From: Bacillota bacterium
GTDB lineage: Bacteria > Bacillota > Clostridia > Oscillospirales > Ruminococcaceae
Assembly: GCA_023394255.1 (NCBI GenBank)
Contig: JAEXAZ010000063.1
Coordinates: 1 to 13,438, forward strand
DNA: 13,438 bases
Direction: 5' to 3'
The position numbers and the translations under genes are program-made. The first letter of the stretch is position 1, and each line of letters opens with the position of its first letter. Below, in pieces: positions 13,181 to 13,438 of this stretch. The notes beneath the pieces are model-generated. The model was not told the DNA's origin. It made no database searches and saw nothing but the letters and a program-made list of their open reading frames with translations.

Positions 13181-13438
13181 CCTGCTCCTCCATCTTTTTT
13201 TCTTTATGTGCACGGTACAGCTTCTTCGCAAAGGCAAACAGTATAATTGCTACAATGCCTCCGGCTACCCAGGTCCAGAGCGGGACTTCGCTGTACCAGG
13301 TGACAGGCTCCGCTTCCATTCCTTCCGGGTTCATTGCGAATTCTCCATTGTCGGGCGGCATGACGTTATTCGCCTGGGCAGTCGCGCTGAAAGGCGCCCG
13401 TAGCTCTCCGACATGCATGTTGGCGTCTTCATAGGTGA
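13167..13438 (-). CDS. C-terminal end of a membrane-anchored extracytoplasmic protein (start outside window)
   Basis: The reading frame is open to the right edge (at least six codons beyond the first in-frame ATG, reading TYEDAN), so this is the tail of a larger protein and not a short gene. About 90 residues are visible. They include a polar stretch with VGELRAPFSA and a Pro/Met/Asn-rich linker. One transmembrane helix follows around WVAGGIVAIILFAFA, then a basic and acidic cytoplasmic tail ending MEEQDEDF. The topology is therefore a large outside part with a short cytoplasmic anchor. The stop lies inside the permease gene (14-base overlap), implying coupled translation and a joint role in the same ABC system. 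In Clostridia, MacB-type permeases are often next to large anchored proteins with CARDB or S-layer-like (COG1361) domains. That identity is my inference; the domain itself is out of view. Confidence 0.7.
   Translation of the reverse strand, partial: TYEDANMHVGELRAPFSATAQANNVMPPDNGEFAMNPEGMEAEPVTWYSEVPLWTWVAGGIVAIILFAFAKKLYRAHKEKKMEEQDEDF

Noticed and set aside
13167..13418. An 83-residue free-standing small membrane protein on the - strand.
   Set aside because: The frame continues without a stop to the window edge and no ribosome binding site precedes the internal ATG at 13418, so it is the tail of a larger gene.

Overview
The window looks like the chromosome of a Gram-positive anaerobe of the class Clostridia, probably an Oscillospiraceae/Ruminococcaceae-type genome. 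This is inferred, not proven. The reasons are the moderately high GC content, the strong purine-rich ribosome binding sites, the Firmicutes-style ecfA1-ecfA2-ecfT-truA cluster, a ClpE-type zinc-finger Clp ATPase, and a membrane protein resembling DUF5711, a family I associate with Clostridia. Nearly the whole window is core housekeeping DNA. I see no transposase, integrase, tRNA, rRNA, CRISPR array or phage gene, and no stretch over 300 bases lacks a gene.

Layout. On the + strand, 1-3105 carries the 3' end of ruvB (Holliday junction helicase), glmM (phosphoglucosamine mutase), a class I SAM-dependent methyltransferase and a small DUF1648 membrane protein. From 3146 to 7841 comes ecfA1-ecfA2-ecfT, the general energising module of a group II ECF vitamin/metal transporter. 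It is followed by truA (tRNA pseudouridine synthase) and a single-pass DUF5711-like protein. A good promoter-like sequence in the 3' end of the DUF1648 gene may start this group. From 7855 to 9208 an extended -10 promoter precedes a CvpA-family membrane protein and pgsA (phosphatidylglycerophosphate synthase). From 9256 to 11674 a clpE-like gene has its own AT-rich promoter region.

A perfect 16-bp hairpin at 11702-11739 separates this + strand run from a convergent - strand operon. It is flanked by T tracts on both strands and probably serves as a bidirectional terminator. The - strand operon enters from the right edge with the C-terminal end of a membrane-anchored protein, followed by an overlapping MacB/FtsX-type ABC permease. 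Its ATPase is not in the window.

Several genes concern the cell envelope: UDP-GlcNAc precursor supply (glmM), phospholipid synthesis (pgsA), micronutrient uptake (ecf) and export (the permease). They look like neighbouring housekeeping operons, not a dedicated new system. The least-explained items are the DUF5711-like protein, the permease with a methionine/glycine-rich outer loop and its truncated partner, and the long linker and apparently CtsR-independent control of the ClpE-like ATPase.
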